NCBI GenBank assembly: GCA_035295745.1
Contig: DATGIL010000069.1
Location: forward strand, 1 to 64,000
Source of the DNA: JAIQFL01 sp035295745
GTDB taxonomy: Bacteria; Acidobacteriota; Terriglobia; Bryobacterales; Bryobacteraceae
Direction: 5' to 3'
DNA length: 64,000 bases
The notes under the pieces were generated by a model. The model searched no databases. It saw only the letters and a list, made by a program, of their open reading frames with translations, and was not told the DNA's origin. The first letter of the stretch is position 1, and every line of letters begins with the position of its first letter. Shown one piece after another: positions 25,446 through 35,247 of the stretch. A program made the translations under genes and the position numbers.

Positions 25446-25565
25446 ATGGAATTCTTGATTGCCGCGATCCCTGGTATTATTGTTTCGGCCACCATTCTTC
25501 TGTCCAGATATGTCCGACGGCGGCGGATACGGCGTTGCGAGCGAAAAGCAAGGTTACTCATTTGA
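25446..25565 (+). CDS. Candidate 39-residue membrane peptide
   Basis: ATG to TGA without interruption. One N-terminal transmembrane segment (FLIAAIPGIIVSATILL) is followed by a strongly basic tail (RRRRIRRCERKAR), as in many genuine small membrane proteins. No clear ribosome site is present, which lowers confidence. It lies in the gap after the roadblock gene. Confidence 0.35.
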   Translation: MEFLIAAIPGIIVSATILLSRYVRRRRIRRCERKARLLI

Positions 25566-26015
25566 GCGTGTCGGTAGACACGCTTCTTGGCGGTCGCACG
25601 TTTTCTCCAGCCTAAGAGATGCGGCGTAGCCTCAAGTCGGGGGCGGGGTGGCCGGATCTACTCCATTTCCGATGCCGACAATGCCACCGACCGTTCAAGC
25701 CCGGCAGGACGCGCTTCATGTCCTCCATTTCAAGGACTGCACCGAGTAACGTCCAACGGCAAGTGCGCTGCACCCTGATATCCCCAATACGGTCCGAACG
25801 CAATATCGGTAATCATGAGAGCCTTACCCCCGTGCGGCCCGGACATCAGGCAAAACGCGCAATCAGCATTGGACTTAATTTCGCGATCGGCCTTTCCTCA
25901 CCCCCCATTGACTGCTGTTCGGGAGTCCACATTTCCGGCGTGAACCATGGCCGTTTTTTCCAAGACGAAGCCGGCGTCGATCGGCTACGATTGCAGTGGC
26001 AAAGGAGGAACCATC
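25566..26015. other. Intergenic stretch
   Basis: No gene seen between the small membrane peptide and the VOC protein; both strands carry only short unsupported frames. Confidence 0.5.
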
Positions 26016-26459
26016 GTGTCACTGTCTTTGATTTTGGTATCCCTGTTAGGGCTGACATCGGCAACCGCTGAAAGCCACTCTCCGGTTCTCGTCAATACCT
26101 GCCTCATCACGAACGATGTGGCGCGACTGGCCCGGTTCTACGAGCTGGTGCTGCGGATAACGCCTAAGACGAGTGGATCCGACTACGCGGAGTTTCACAC
26201 GGGAGTTGGTGTGCTGGCGATCTTTTCGGCTGCGGCACAGGAGAAGTACATACCCGGTTCGGCAGAACCGGCCCGGAACCGGAGTGCGGTCCTGGAGTTC
26301 AAGGTTGACGATGTGGATGCGGAGTACGCGAGGCTCAAGAACGTGGTGAAACTCTGGATCAAGCCTCCCACGAACCAGCCTTGGGGCACTCGTTCTATTT
26401 ACTTTCGCGATCCGGACGGCAATCTTATCGACTTTTGGGCGCCGCTTCCGGCCAAGTAG
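26016..26459 (+). CDS. Exported VOC/glyoxalase-fold protein
   Basis: A 147-residue protein. GTG at 26016 is chosen because GGAGG lies 7 bases before it and translation begins with a signal peptide (SLSLILVSLLGLTSATAE). The rest is one vicinal-oxygen-chelate module: VNTCLITNDVARLARFYELVL, AEFHTGVG, VLEFKVDDVDAEYARL and SIYFRDPDGNLIDFW. The last contains the usual metal-ligand Glu/Asp position (here DFW, where dioxygenases often have EFW). Glyoxalase, bleomycin-binding or dioxygenase roles are possible; export is unusual for the family. Confidence 0.82.
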   Translation: MSLSLILVSLLGLTSATAESHSPVLVNTCLITNDVARLARFYELVLRITPKTSGSDYAEFHTGVGVLAIFSAAAQEKYIPGSAEPARNRSAVLEFKVDDVDAEYARLKNVVKLWIKPPTNQPWGTRSIYFRDPDGNLIDFWAPLPAK

Positions 26460-26644
26460 CGTCCTCACGCTGGAACCCATTGACGCGCCACCCGGTCTGA
26501 TGGCGCGCGGCCGGGCCCGCTGCGCATCGCGATCCATCACTCTGAGGGGAGCGGATTGCAAGCTGGAAACGCGGTATCTTTCTTTCGCTGGACCCGTTGC
26601 GGAAGCTGTCGGCTGACGATTGCTTTAGTCGTGACGGAAGCCCT

Positions 26645-27292
26645 TTACAAAACTGTGGGCTTGCTCCCGATGCAACAAATCCAGCCCTTGCTTGGTTCCG
26701 TAATGACCTGTACGTCTGAGTAACCGGCATGCTTGAGGTGTTCGCGATGCTCCTCAACGCTGAGGAGGGCCATGCCAGTTTTTTCCGAGTATCGCTCCGC
26801 AGCTTTTGAAGCCAATGCCGCTGCTCCCTTGTAAACTTCTGCGATGATGATCAGCCTACCGCCAGCCTTGAGGACTCTCAGAACCTCGCGCAGGTCCGTC
26901 GGCAAAGCAGGCCACCAGAAGTGAGTCTCGACCGCCGTGACGACGTCAAAGGTGCCGTCCGAAAATGGCAACTGGGAAACGGACGCCTCCCGAACCTCAA
27001 CGCGTGCAATATCGATCCATTCTTTGTTCGTTCGCATGGCCATTGCCACGCTCTCCTTCGAATGATCGATGCCACAGACCTTGCCTTGAGTGGCGATTGC
27101 GGCCAACTTGCTCACGGTTCTGCCTCCGCCGCAGCCGACATCGAGGACGATATCCTGCTTCCCTATCGAAGCATGCGATAAGCCCCAATCTGTCACCTTG
27201 GAATGGTGCGCATTCATATTCCGCAGAACCAATCGCCCCAGCCATCCAGTCGGGTTCTGGCATTGATTTACGCGTGAGCTTCTAGCGCTCAT
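26645..27292 (-). CDS. Class I SAM-dependent methyltransferase
   Basis: A 215-residue cytoplasmic protein with motif I VLDVGCGGGRT, the acidic residue after beta-2 in VCGIDHSKE, motif post-II in SQLPFSDGTFDVVTAVET and LREVLRVLKAGGRLIII. This is a UbiE/type-11 methyltransferase domain. The acceptor is unknown. It converges with the VOC gene across a 185-base gap holding a 7-bp GC stem (26484-26507) without a T run. Confidence 0.88.
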   Translation of the reverse strand: MSARSSRVNQCQNPTGWLGRLVLRNMNAHHSKVTDWGLSHASIGKQDIVLDVGCGGGRTVSKLAAIATQGKVCGIDHSKESVAMAMRTNKEWIDIARVEVREASVSQLPFSDGTFDVVTAVETHFWWPALPTDLREVLRVLKAGGRLIIIAEVYKGAAALASKAAERYSEKTGMALLSVEEHREHLKHAGYSDVQVITEPSKGWICCIGSKPTVL

Positions 27293-27510
27293 AAGGAGTT
27301 CATCCAGCTAAATTCTACGCAGGGAGCCTCTTGATTGGCAAGAACGGACAGGCGGCCATGCTGTTCATGTCAAGCGACTATCCAGCCGCGATCTGGCGGT
27401 AACGCTCGACCGCATGGCACCCAAATCGAACAACCCGGCGACCGTCACCGCCTAACTGACAAAATCTAATTCCCGATAAATTCCGATAAAATGCGGTTTG
27501 CACTTGGGTT

Positions 27511-27768
27511 ATGGACAATGCGACTATCTGGAATCTTTTTCCCGGCGCAGTGATACGTGTTGTGAAGCCGTTCCGCGACTGTGCTGGTCGAGAGTTTAGT
27601 GAAGGAACGGTGCTGCACTTCACGCGTCGGGACTACCTCCCATATCACAACGGGCACACGGTTTATTTTCAAGAGACGACGATGTATTTATGCGATGCCG
27701 ACGACACCAGCGCGATCGTCCGGAATCGGGACGACGAATACTTTGAGTTGTGCGGTCCGCCGGAGTAG
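27511..27768 (+). CDS. Small protein, DUF3601-like
   Basis: An 85-residue compact beta-rich protein (LFPGAVIRVVKPFRDCAGREF, EGTVLHFTRRDYLPYHNGHTVYF, MYLCDADDTSAI). The pattern of a leading LxxG, a central GxxLHF and a final acidic Cys-containing end resembles DUF3601 proteins, whose function is unknown. No signal peptide. It stands alone between oppositely oriented genes. Confidence 0.55.
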   Translation: MDNATIWNLFPGAVIRVVKPFRDCAGREFSEGTVLHFTRRDYLPYHNGHTVYFQETTMYLCDADDTSAIVRNRDDEYFELCGPPE

Positions 27769-27841
27769 CCACAGGCTGGCAATCATGTGCGGCAGCACCT
27801 GAGCGACTGTAGGCGGAGCGCTACCACGGGACAATGAATGC

Positions 27842-28477
27842 TCACTCGATCAACCCATCACGGAGGGCGCGCGCAACCGCCTCGGAGCGCGAATGCACGT
27901 GCAGCTTCTCGTAGATGGAGCGCAGATGAAAACTGACGGTGTGAATGCTGATATTCAGTTCGGCGGCCGCCGTCTTGTTCTGGTGACCTTCCGCCAGCAG
28001 CTTCAACAGCCGCATTTCCTGCGGCGAGAGGCCCGCCGGAGACTGTTCCGGCGTTCGCGATTTGCGGAAGAGATCCACCACACGGATCGCCACTTCAGGT
28101 GACATAACGGCGCCACCCTCGGCAATTTCCTGCAACGCCTCCAGTAGTCGGGCCGGCGCTGTTTTCTTGAGGAGATAGCCGCAGGCGCCGGCGCAAATCG
28201 CCTGAAAAATCCGGTCGTCGTCCTTATAAACCGTAAGGAGTACGGGCGCGATGGAGGGATAACGCTCGCGCAGAATTCGCACGCCATCAATACCGCTCAG
28301 GCCAGGAAGACCGATATCCACCAGCGCCACGCGCGGCGGATCGGTGTCGATTCCCAGCAGCGCGTCCTCCACAGAAGCATAGGCATGCCGGCATTCAAAG
28401 CCATCGGCGCTGTTGATCAGAAATGCGAGACCTTCGCGCGTCTCCTTTTGGTCTTCGATGATCGCCACACTGAGCAC
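27842..28477 (-). CDS. NarL/FixJ-type response regulator
   Basis: A 211-residue two-component regulator. The receiver domain (1-120) has the acidic pair Glu8/Asp9, phospho-acceptor Asp54 (ALVDIGLPG), Thr82 and Lys104. The LuxR-type HTH (about 145-205) has LSPQEMRLLKLLAEGHQNKTAAAELNISIHTVSFHLRSIYEKL. It lies 97 bases downstream of the propeller histidine kinase on the same strand and is its obvious partner. Target genes cannot be told, though the nearby GH49-like and amidohydrolase genes would be natural candidates. Confidence 0.95.
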   Translation of the reverse strand: MLSVAIIEDQKETREGLAFLINSADGFECRHAYASVEDALLGIDTDPPRVALVDIGLPGLSGIDGVRILRERYPSIAPVLLTVYKDDDRIFQAICAGACGYLLKKTAPARLLEALQEIAEGGAVMSPEVAIRVVDLFRKSRTPEQSPAGLSPQEMRLLKLLAEGHQNKTAAAELNISIHTVSFHLRSIYEKLHVHSRSEAVARALRDGLIE

Positions 28478-28574
28478 CGGCGTTTCCTTGCCTTCCTGCT
28501 ACTGACATCGCCGTCCGATCACTCAGTGTAGTGCATCGAAAGCCGCCTGCCACCCACACATTCGTGCGGGGTGG

Positions 28575-31500
28575 CTACAGTCTCGATTTGGCAAAAGCGC
28601 CGCGCCGCCTCGGAAGGTGGATCGCCACCGCGCAGCCCTCGCCGGGCTTGGATGCCAACTGCATCCGGCCGCCCAGGCTCTCTGCCCGACTACGCATGCC
28701 TGGGATTCCGTTGCCTCCGGTCGATCCGGGCGGCTTTCCGGCTGGGTTCAATCCCCTTCCGTTGTCTTCCACCGTGAGTTCGATCTCCCGGTCCAGCACC
28801 TTCAACACCGCTTTAACCGCCGTGCACGCGGAGTGGCGGGAAACATTGTGGATGCACTCTTTGAAGATCAGGAAGAGTTCCCTCCGGGTCTGGAGGCTCA
28901 ACTGAATCGTCTCGCCGGAGGGCGAGGTCCGCAGCTCGAACTCAATGCCCTGGGATCCAAGTACATCCAGGGCAAACTCGCGCATGCGGCGGACCAGCGA
29001 GTCCAACCCGTGAGGCTCGGAGCGGATCGACCAGACTATGTCGCCCATGGAATCCACCAACTCGCGGGCAAGCGTGGCCACTCGTTCTAGCGGCTCTCCG
29101 GGCCGGCCCTCGCCGTTGCCGCCGACGCGCGCCACCTCACTCAAAATGGCGATCTGCGACAGACTGGCGCCGATGTCATCGTGCAAATCCGTAGCGATGG
29201 CCGTCCGCATCCGTTCCAGTCTCATCATCTGTGTGACGCGGTAGCGGTGTGCCGCAAACACCAGTGCGGCCACCAACGCCAGCGCGAGGCTTTCAAACCA
29301 CCAGCGTTTCCAGACCGGTGGCAGTACCGTGAAATCGATCTCCGCCGGCGCTCCGCTCTCCACGCCTTCGGAAGTTACGGCCTTCACCAGAAAGCGGTAT
29401 TTCGCTCCGCTCAGGGCGTCGTAGTTGACGGTGTTCTGGTTGCGCGGTGGGCTCCAGGTGGAACTCGCCCCTTCCAGCATGTACGAATAACGAACGGAGG
29501 CTCCCGGCTCGTAATCAAGACCCACAAATTCCACCTGAAGCTGGTTCTGGGAGGGCTTCAACTCCAGCCCCGAGACGCGGGTTTCCCCGAGTTGGGACAC
29601 CGGGTAGGGCACGCCGCCGACCCGCAAATCGGTGATCAGAATGCGCGGTACAACCGGCGGTGGATCGGGCGCCGGAATCAGCCGCGAAACGCCCTGTTTG
29701 GTCGAAAACCAAAGCGAGCCCGACCGGTCGCGCGCAGCCGCCGTGAACTCTCCATGCGCCAAGCCGTCGAAAGTAGAAAAGTGCCGGATGTGGCCGTTCC
29801 TGGGATCCAGGCGATCCACGCCTTGGCCCGTTCCGGCGTAAATACGGCCCTGAAGGTCTTCTACCAGGCAGAAGATCAGATTGCTGGCCATCCCGCGATC
29901 GGTGTTGTAGATCTCAATTCGAGGGTGGTCATCCCCGGTGTTCTCGATTCGCCCCAGGCCGGCGCCATCGGAACCGATCCACAGTCCGCCCTTGTCGGCG
30001 AGAAGCGCAAAGATACCGCCCCCCGGCACGCCGTCACCCTTTCGGAAGAGCTGGATCTTGCGGCCGTTATAACGATACAGGCCGCCTGAGTACAGCCCGA
30101 TCCACACATTTCCCTGCCGGTCTTCGGCAAAGGCGCTCGCCATATCGGTGGCAGGCTCGCCTGGATTCGGGGGATTGGGGAAATGGGTAATCGCATTGGT
30201 CTCGGGATCCCAACGCATCAAGTAGCCCAGCATCCAGGCGCCGTCCCAGATCTGCCCCCCGGCCCAGATCCGACCCTGGGAATCCTCGAAAATGCGGAAA
30301 ACCATGGCGCCCCCGGTGGAATAACAGGCTTGGGGTTTTTTGCCATCGAGTTCCGCCGCCTTCATCGCGCCAAAGCGGCAGATCCCCGCGTTGGTTGCGG
30401 CCCACCACTCTCCGGTACGGCTTTGTAACAGGACTTGGTTCCAGCCCCAGCCGGGATTGTCGCCGAAAGCCTTGGGAACTACACTGTGGAACCGCTTGCC
30501 ATCGAAGGTATTTACGGAGAGTCCGCCCTGGGGGGTCGAGGTCACGGTCACTGGTTCTCCGCCACGGTCTTCGAAAACCGACATTACTCTGTCGGTGGGT
30601 AAGCCGTCCTGTTCGCGATACGACTTGAACCCCAGTCCGGAGATCCGCATCACGCCCGCGCCTTCCGTTCCTGCCCAGATGTTCCCGGCCTGGTCTTCCG
30701 CCAGCGATAAGATATATCGGTCGCTCAATCCCTGCGCGCGGGTCAGGTTCTGGAACACGCCGGAGCCGGGAATCAGCCTGCTGATTCCCTCGTTCGTACC
30801 CACCCATAGCGTGCCGTCGGACGCTTCCAGAACGGCCACAACTCCCCCGGCGACCAGGCCGGATCTTTCCGTGTAGACCTTCTCTATGCTCCAGGCGCCT
30901 GTCGGCCCCCGGCTCATGAGCGCCAACCCACCACGAAGCGCCACCCATAATCTGCCCTTGGAGTCCCACAAAAACATTTCCACCCAAGTGCCAGGCAAGC
31001 CGTCCTTTGACGATACATTTTGCACGATGCGGTTGTCTCTGAAGATGTAAACACCCGTCGTCGTTCCGATCAACAGATTGCCGCTGGCGTCCTCCGCCAT
31101 GTCATTGACGAGCTGTGGGGGAGTCGGAAAATTCATGCGGCGAAAATGGAGCGGGTCCGTCCATTCGAAGAGACCGCCTTTGGCGCCCACCCAGAACTTG
31201 CCGGAACGCGCCTCCAGAAGAGCACTAATCCTGTTGGCGGCGGGGTCTGCCCCAAGCCGGTAGTTAGTGAACCGCGGACCGTAGCCGTCAGAGGCGACCC
31301 GGCTGAGTCCCTCTGCCGTGCCAATCCAGTGTTCTCCGGAGCGGGTCTCAATGAGGGTTCGCACCCACGCGTGTGGCAACCCCTGATCCGGGCGATAGCT
31401 GACGAAACGGGTGCCGTCGAAACGGGACACGCCCTCCTGCGTGCAGAACCACAGGAAGCCTCGCGAATCGGCCACGATGCGGTCGACGCGGTCCGCCGCC

Positions 31501-31610
31501 AGACCGTCGGCGGTGGTATAAACACGGATCGGCAGCAACTCGCCTCGCAGAGTAAGAGCGCCCAGAAAGATCAGGATCGCCAGTCGGCGCATGCGGCCCC
31601 CCGTCATCAA
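28575..31610 (-). CDS. Hybrid-propeller sensor histidine kinase
   Basis: A 1011-residue membrane sensor. It has a signal peptide (LAILIFLGALTLRG), about fourteen propeller repeats of the two-component-regulator type (WFCTQEGVSRFDG, IWAGTEGAGVMRI and many more W-x-GT variants), a Y_Y_Y Ig-like domain (PSQNQLQVEFVGLDYEPG) and one transmembrane helix (WFESLALALVAALVFAA). A HisKA_3 dimerisation domain with phospho-acceptor His810 (DLHDDIGAS) and a HATPase domain (KECIHNVSRHS, DNGRGL, GNGIPGMRSR) follow. Such kinases in soil bacteria sense polysaccharide fragments in the periplasm; that ligand class is family knowledge, not seen here. The response regulator gene follows directly. Confidence 0.94.
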   Translation of the reverse strand: MMTGGRMRRLAILIFLGALTLRGELLPIRVYTTADGLAADRVDRIVADSRGFLWFCTQEGVSRFDGTRFVSYRPDQGLPHAWVRTLIETRSGEHWIGTAEGLSRVASDGYGPRFTNYRLGADPAANRISALLEARSGKFWVGAKGGLFEWTDPLHFRRMNFPTPPQLVNDMAEDASGNLLIGTTTGVYIFRDNRIVQNVSSKDGLPGTWVEMFLWDSKGRLWVALRGGLALMSRGPTGAWSIEKVYTERSGLVAGGVVAVLEASDGTLWVGTNEGISRLIPGSGVFQNLTRAQGLSDRYILSLAEDQAGNIWAGTEGAGVMRISGLGFKSYREQDGLPTDRVMSVFEDRGGEPVTVTSTPQGGLSVNTFDGKRFHSVVPKAFGDNPGWGWNQVLLQSRTGEWWAATNAGICRFGAMKAAELDGKKPQACYSTGGAMVFRIFEDSQGRIWAGGQIWDGAWMLGYLMRWDPETNAITHFPNPPNPGEPATDMASAFAEDRQGNVWIGLYSGGLYRYNGRKIQLFRKGDGVPGGGIFALLADKGGLWIGSDGAGLGRIENTGDDHPRIEIYNTDRGMASNLIFCLVEDLQGRIYAGTGQGVDRLDPRNGHIRHFSTFDGLAHGEFTAAARDRSGSLWFSTKQGVSRLIPAPDPPPVVPRILITDLRVGGVPYPVSQLGETRVSGLELKPSQNQLQVEFVGLDYEPGASVRYSYMLEGASSTWSPPRNQNTVNYDALSGAKYRFLVKAVTSEGVESGAPAEIDFTVLPPVWKRWWFESLALALVAALVFAAHRYRVTQMMRLERMRTAIATDLHDDIGASLSQIAILSEVARVGGNGEGRPGEPLERVATLARELVDSMGDIVWSIRSEPHGLDSLVRRMREFALDVLGSQGIEFELRTSPSGETIQLSLQTRRELFLIFKECIHNVSRHSACTAVKAVLKVLDREIELTVEDNGRGLNPAGKPPGSTGGNGIPGMRSRAESLGGRMQLASKPGEGCAVAIHLPRRRGAFAKSRL

Positions 31611-31731
31611 GATAGTCTAGCGCCTGGGGATGGAAAATCTCGATGACCTACACGAACGTGCGGGTTGTCGGTCGCTCTCCTCTGAACCTACACTGTCTTC
31701 ACTGGATCGCCGCAGCACCGGAACGTGCCAC

Positions 31732-33603
31732 ATGGATCAAAGAGAGAGAAAACGAAGGACAAGATTTCGGCTTGCATTGCAACCCCGCGGCGCGATGGCA
31801 GCGTCGGTCATAGCCCTTTTGGCCGGCTCCGCTGCAGCACAGACACAGACCGACACCTGCCCGTTGAAGGAATCGTTCGTGACTTCGCCGGCGCATCCGC
31901 TGTTGTATCCGATGACTTCCGACCGCTACGCAGTCCAGTACTCCGTGGGCGGAGCGCCCTGGACTTTGGCTCGGGTCTATGTCAGCTACTATGGCGGGAC
32001 CCTCGCCTCGCCCTATCGCTCCGATTCCCCCTATGCGCTCCCCTACCAGACTCCCAGTCCGACGCCCGTAATGCCCCAGCCCCAGTGGGAGACATCGATG
32101 TCGTTCGTCAGCATTCCGGCCCGGGCGAATGCCCTGGTGCAGCTCCGCGTGATCAAGTTATGGGGAACGCCATTCCAGCCGTCCGACCACCTGTCCGTGC
32201 GCCCGAGCGTCAAGTTGATGGATGCCGATTTACAGTCTGATGGCTCCGTCCGGATCGCAACCGTAACCAGCAGCGTCTTTGCGGGTGAGCAGTTCGCGCT
32301 TTGGTGGAATCGGGGCACCCAGGGCGGTGCCGTGGAGAGCCTGGTCTTCTTTCTCAATCCGCCTTACCAGCCGCCAACTGGGAGCAACGTTCTCGTGGTG
32401 AAGTCCGAGGCCGATTTGGCAGCCGCGAACCAGCCACCGTATGACACTCTCGACTTCGAAGGCCCGAAAACAATCGAACTGCCCGGCATGGGAACCCCCG
32501 GCACCGGAACCCAGGCGTTCGCCGTTCCTGACAACATCCACACCATTTACTTCGGAACGGATGCCTGGGTACAAGGCAAGCTCAAGTTCAACCCGATCGC
32601 CTCCTCGCCGCCCACAGTGAGGAAGCTCTACGGACCGGGCGTGTTGGATGTGAGCCGTTTCGACTATCTCCAGCGCGTATGCCCCTCCGATGAGGGCTTA
32701 TATGCCCTCACGTCGACGAATACCGCTACTTCCAACCTGGACCATTTCATGGTGGATGGGCCTGTGCTGATCGATATCAATCACGCGGCCAATGACCCTT
32801 TCTACAACAGCACGTTGAATAACGTGAAGGTCCTCGGATGGAACGGTGAGAACGCAGCGCTCCGGCTCGGGGACAGTACCACGGCATCCAACCTCTTTGT
32901 GCGCAGCGGGGACGATTCCCTGATGATGTGGGGCTCGCCGGTCACCATCTCAAACGCTACCATCTGGCAGAACTACAACGGCGGCGTCGTGAGTCTCGGT
33001 TGGTCCGACAACTCATTTGGGAATGGAGGGCTGATCGATGGGCTTTACGTCATCAAGACGGACTGGACGACGCCCACCGATCCGGCGACCGCCTGGACCG
33101 CGCGGATCCCAGCGCCGGGTGTCAATACTTTGCAGAGCCAGAACAATGCCGTGTTCACTTCCCTGATGGTCCCGAAGACGGCATATGGCACCATGAGCGC
33201 CCCGTGGTTCCGGAATATCTTCATCGACGATCCTCCGCAAGTATTGTTCAGTTTCAAGATCGTTCCCCCGATCTGCGCGACCACCGGTTCCAGTTGCGTC
33301 GGGGTAGACCTGCACCTGGATAGTCACTTCTATCTCAACATCGAAAACCTGTTCACACCAGCATCGCTGGTCGAAAACTCGATCGGATTCGAAACGGTTC
33401 CAGCAGGGTACCCAAACCCGAAGGGCACGGCGTTTTCGAGCGACACCATGTTGACGGGCAGCATGAGCATCTCGCTCATGAACGTCTTCCTGCGGTTGTC
33501 CAATGGATTCTGGATACCGCTGACGAAAGAAGACGCCGGAACTCAGGGCAAGATCGATTCCAGAGGCAATGTTAATCTCACCTACGGGTTTCAAATACCG
33601 TAG
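31732..33603 (+). CDS. Exported beta-helix protein, GH49 (dextranase)-like
   Basis: About 623 residues from the Met at 31732. A basic stretch leads into a signal peptide (VIALLAGSAAAQ); an earlier ATG (31630) would bury that signal, so it is not favoured. An N-terminal beta-sandwich (about 40-180) is followed by a right-handed beta-helix: YFGTDAWVQGKL, KLYGPGVLDVSRFDY, DHFMVDGPVL, SGDDSLMMWG and SNATIWQNYNGG. This order and the SGDDS Asp pair are typical of GH49 dextranase/isopullulanase proteins. Action on alpha-glucans is inferred from family. The gene lies 120 bases from the divergent kinase gene, which may control it. Confidence 0.72.
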   Translation: MDQRERKRRTRFRLALQPRGAMAASVIALLAGSAAAQTQTDTCPLKESFVTSPAHPLLYPMTSDRYAVQYSVGGAPWTLARVYVSYYGGTLASPYRSDSPYALPYQTPSPTPVMPQPQWETSMSFVSIPARANALVQLRVIKLWGTPFQPSDHLSVRPSVKLMDADLQSDGSVRIATVTSSVFAGEQFALWWNRGTQGGAVESLVFFLNPPYQPPTGSNVLVVKSEADLAAANQPPYDTLDFEGPKTIELPGMGTPGTGTQAFAVPDNIHTIYFGTDAWVQGKLKFNPIASSPPTVRKLYGPGVLDVSRFDYLQRVCPSDEGLYALTSTNTATSNLDHFMVDGPVLIDINHAANDPFYNSTLNNVKVLGWNGENAALRLGDSTTASNLFVRSGDDSLMMWGSPVTISNATIWQNYNGGVVSLGWSDNSFGNGGLIDGLYVIKTDWTTPTDPATAWTARIPAPGVNTLQSQNNAVFTSLMVPKTAYGTMSAPWFRNIFIDDPPQVLFSFKIVPPICATTGSSCVGVDLHLDSHFYLNIENLFTPASLVENSIGFETVPAGYPNPKGTAFSSDTMLTGSMSISLMNVFLRLSNGFWIPLTKEDAGTQGKIDSRGNVNLTYGFQIP

Positions 33604-33729
33604 GGGCTGGCCGTCGGCGGCTCATTGCCTACGGACCAGCAGGCTGCGAGTGTGGTTTTCCATCGACCGGGCTGAGTCTCCGATGGACTTGTCAGCAAAC
33701 CTATACCAACCAGGAGAAATAGAATCGGC

Positions 33730-35247
33730 ATGACTCACAGGCGCGATCACCAGATCCTCCGGCAACGCCAGAAGCCGGCTTATCGATGCGCTGCGAGAAC
33801 CGCTTTGCGTGCAATCGTCTCGTTTGCACTCTTCGCCGGCCTCGCCCGGGCGCAGGCGCTCGTCATTAAAGACGTCACCGTGATCGACGCTACCGGTGCG
33901 GCCCCAAAGCCGAATCGCACCGTCATAGTGGTTGGGGATCGCATTACTGCCGTCGAACCTGCGAATGCAGCGAGGATCCCGGCCAACGCGCGGGTCGTCG
34001 ACGGCGCCGGCAAGTTCTTGATCCCCGGCCTTTGGGACATGCACGTACACGGCGCCGCGGACGGCCGGTCGGCCTGGACCTACCCGCTCTTCCTCGCAAA
34101 CGGAGTTGTGGGTGTGCGCGAAATGTTTGGTCCGCCCGATGGTCGCGCATGGCGGGTTCAGCACGCCACCTCCGGCAAACTGTCTCCGCTCGTCTTGCTG
34201 GGCAGTCCAATCGTAGATGGTCCAAATCCCCAGTGGCCGACTTCGATCATCGCCGCCGATGAGGCGCAGGGACGGGCCGTTGTGGTCGAACAGCAGCAAC
34301 GCGGTGCCGACTTCATCAAGGTATATTCTCGATTGCCGCGGGACGCCTACTTCGCGATCGCCGACGAGGCCCGCAATCGTGGCATCGCGTTCGCCGGTCA
34401 CGTACCGTATTCGGTGACTGCGGCCGAAGCTTCCGCCGCCCGCCAACGGAGCATCGAGCACTTGGGGGGAATCGTGGCCGGCTGCTCCCGCGAGGAAAAG
34501 TCCCTGCTCCCCGAATTGCGAAATCTGCAAGCGGTGCTACGAGATCCCGCCGTACCTATGTCCGAGAAGATGAGTGCCGGGCCGCGTGAACTGATGCTCG
34601 AGGCGCGCTTACGGGCCACTTATGACGACGCGACAGCCCAGTCACTATTCGCCACGTTCGTGAAGAACAATACCTGGCAATGTCCCACACTCACCGTGCT
34701 TCGAGCCCAATTGGACAACCCCCAGCGGTTGAATGACCCGCGAGCGAAGTATCTCGGGAAAGAGGTTCGGGCATCCTGGGAACGCGGTTTCTATGGTGGC
34801 TTTCCGGCCCAGGTAAGGCCCGCATTGATCGAATCGGCTAAGGCGGATTTTGAGGAGTACACCAGGATTGTGGGCGGCATGTACCGGGCGGGCGTGAAGC
34901 TTCTGGCCGGCAGCGACGCACTGAACCCCGAATGCTTTCCAGGCTTCGGAATTCATGACGAACTCGCCCTGTTGGTGGATGCCGGTCTGCCGCCCCTTGC
35001 GGCGCTGCAGATTGCGACGCGCAATGCCGCCGAGTTCATGGGGCAGCTCGACCGCCGTGGCACCATCGAGGCGGGCAAGGCCGCGGATCTCATTCTACTG
35101 ACTAAGGACCCGCTCGCCGAGATCCGGAACACTCGATCCATTGAGGCGGTTGTGCTCGGCGGCAAATGGATTCCGCGCTCCGCGCTCGACGCGATGCTCG
35201 CGGAGGTGGAGGGCGCCGTCAACGGGAGAACGGAGCCGCATGACTGA
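33730..35247 (+). CDS. Exported amidohydrolase (imidazolonepropionase/prolidase-like)
   Basis: A 505-residue metal-dependent hydrolase with a signal peptide (IVSFALFAGLARAQ). Metal and active-site elements are in order: DMHVHG, ADFIKVYS (the lysine), FAGHVPYS, QRSIEHLGG and LLAGSDALNP. AADLILLTKDPL and the IxNTRSIEAVVLGG tail mark the second beta-domain. AGGAGAA lies about 11 bases before the ATG. Exported relatives in soil bacteria act on dipeptides or cyclic amides; the substrate is unknown. It follows the GH49-like gene on the same strand after 126 bases. Confidence 0.88.
   Translation: MTHRRDHQILRQRQKPAYRCAARTALRAIVSFALFAGLARAQALVIKDVTVIDATGAAPKPNRTVIVVGDRITAVEPANAARIPANARVVDGAGKFLIPGLWDMHVHGAADGRSAWTYPLFLANGVVGVREMFGPPDGRAWRVQHATSGKLSPLVLLGSPIVDGPNPQWPTSIIAADEAQGRAVVVEQQQRGADFIKVYSRLPRDAYFAIADEARNRGIAFAGHVPYSVTAAEASAARQRSIEHLGGIVAGCSREEKSLLPELRNLQAVLRDPAVPMSEKMSAGPRELMLEARLRATYDDATAQSLFATFVKNNTWQCPTLTVLRAQLDNPQRLNDPRAKYLGKEVRASWERGFYGGFPAQVRPALIESAKADFEEYTRIVGGMYRAGVKLLAGSDALNPECFPGFGIHDELALLVDAGLPPLAALQIATRNAAEFMGQLDRRGTIEAGKAADLILLTKDPLAEIRNTRSIEAVVLGGKWIPRSALDAMLAEVEGAVNGRTEPHD

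Noticed and set aside
26484..26507. Stem-loop between the convergent VOC and methyltransferase genes as a terminator
   Set aside because: A 7-bp GC stem is present but no T run follows on either side, so intrinsic termination is not supported.
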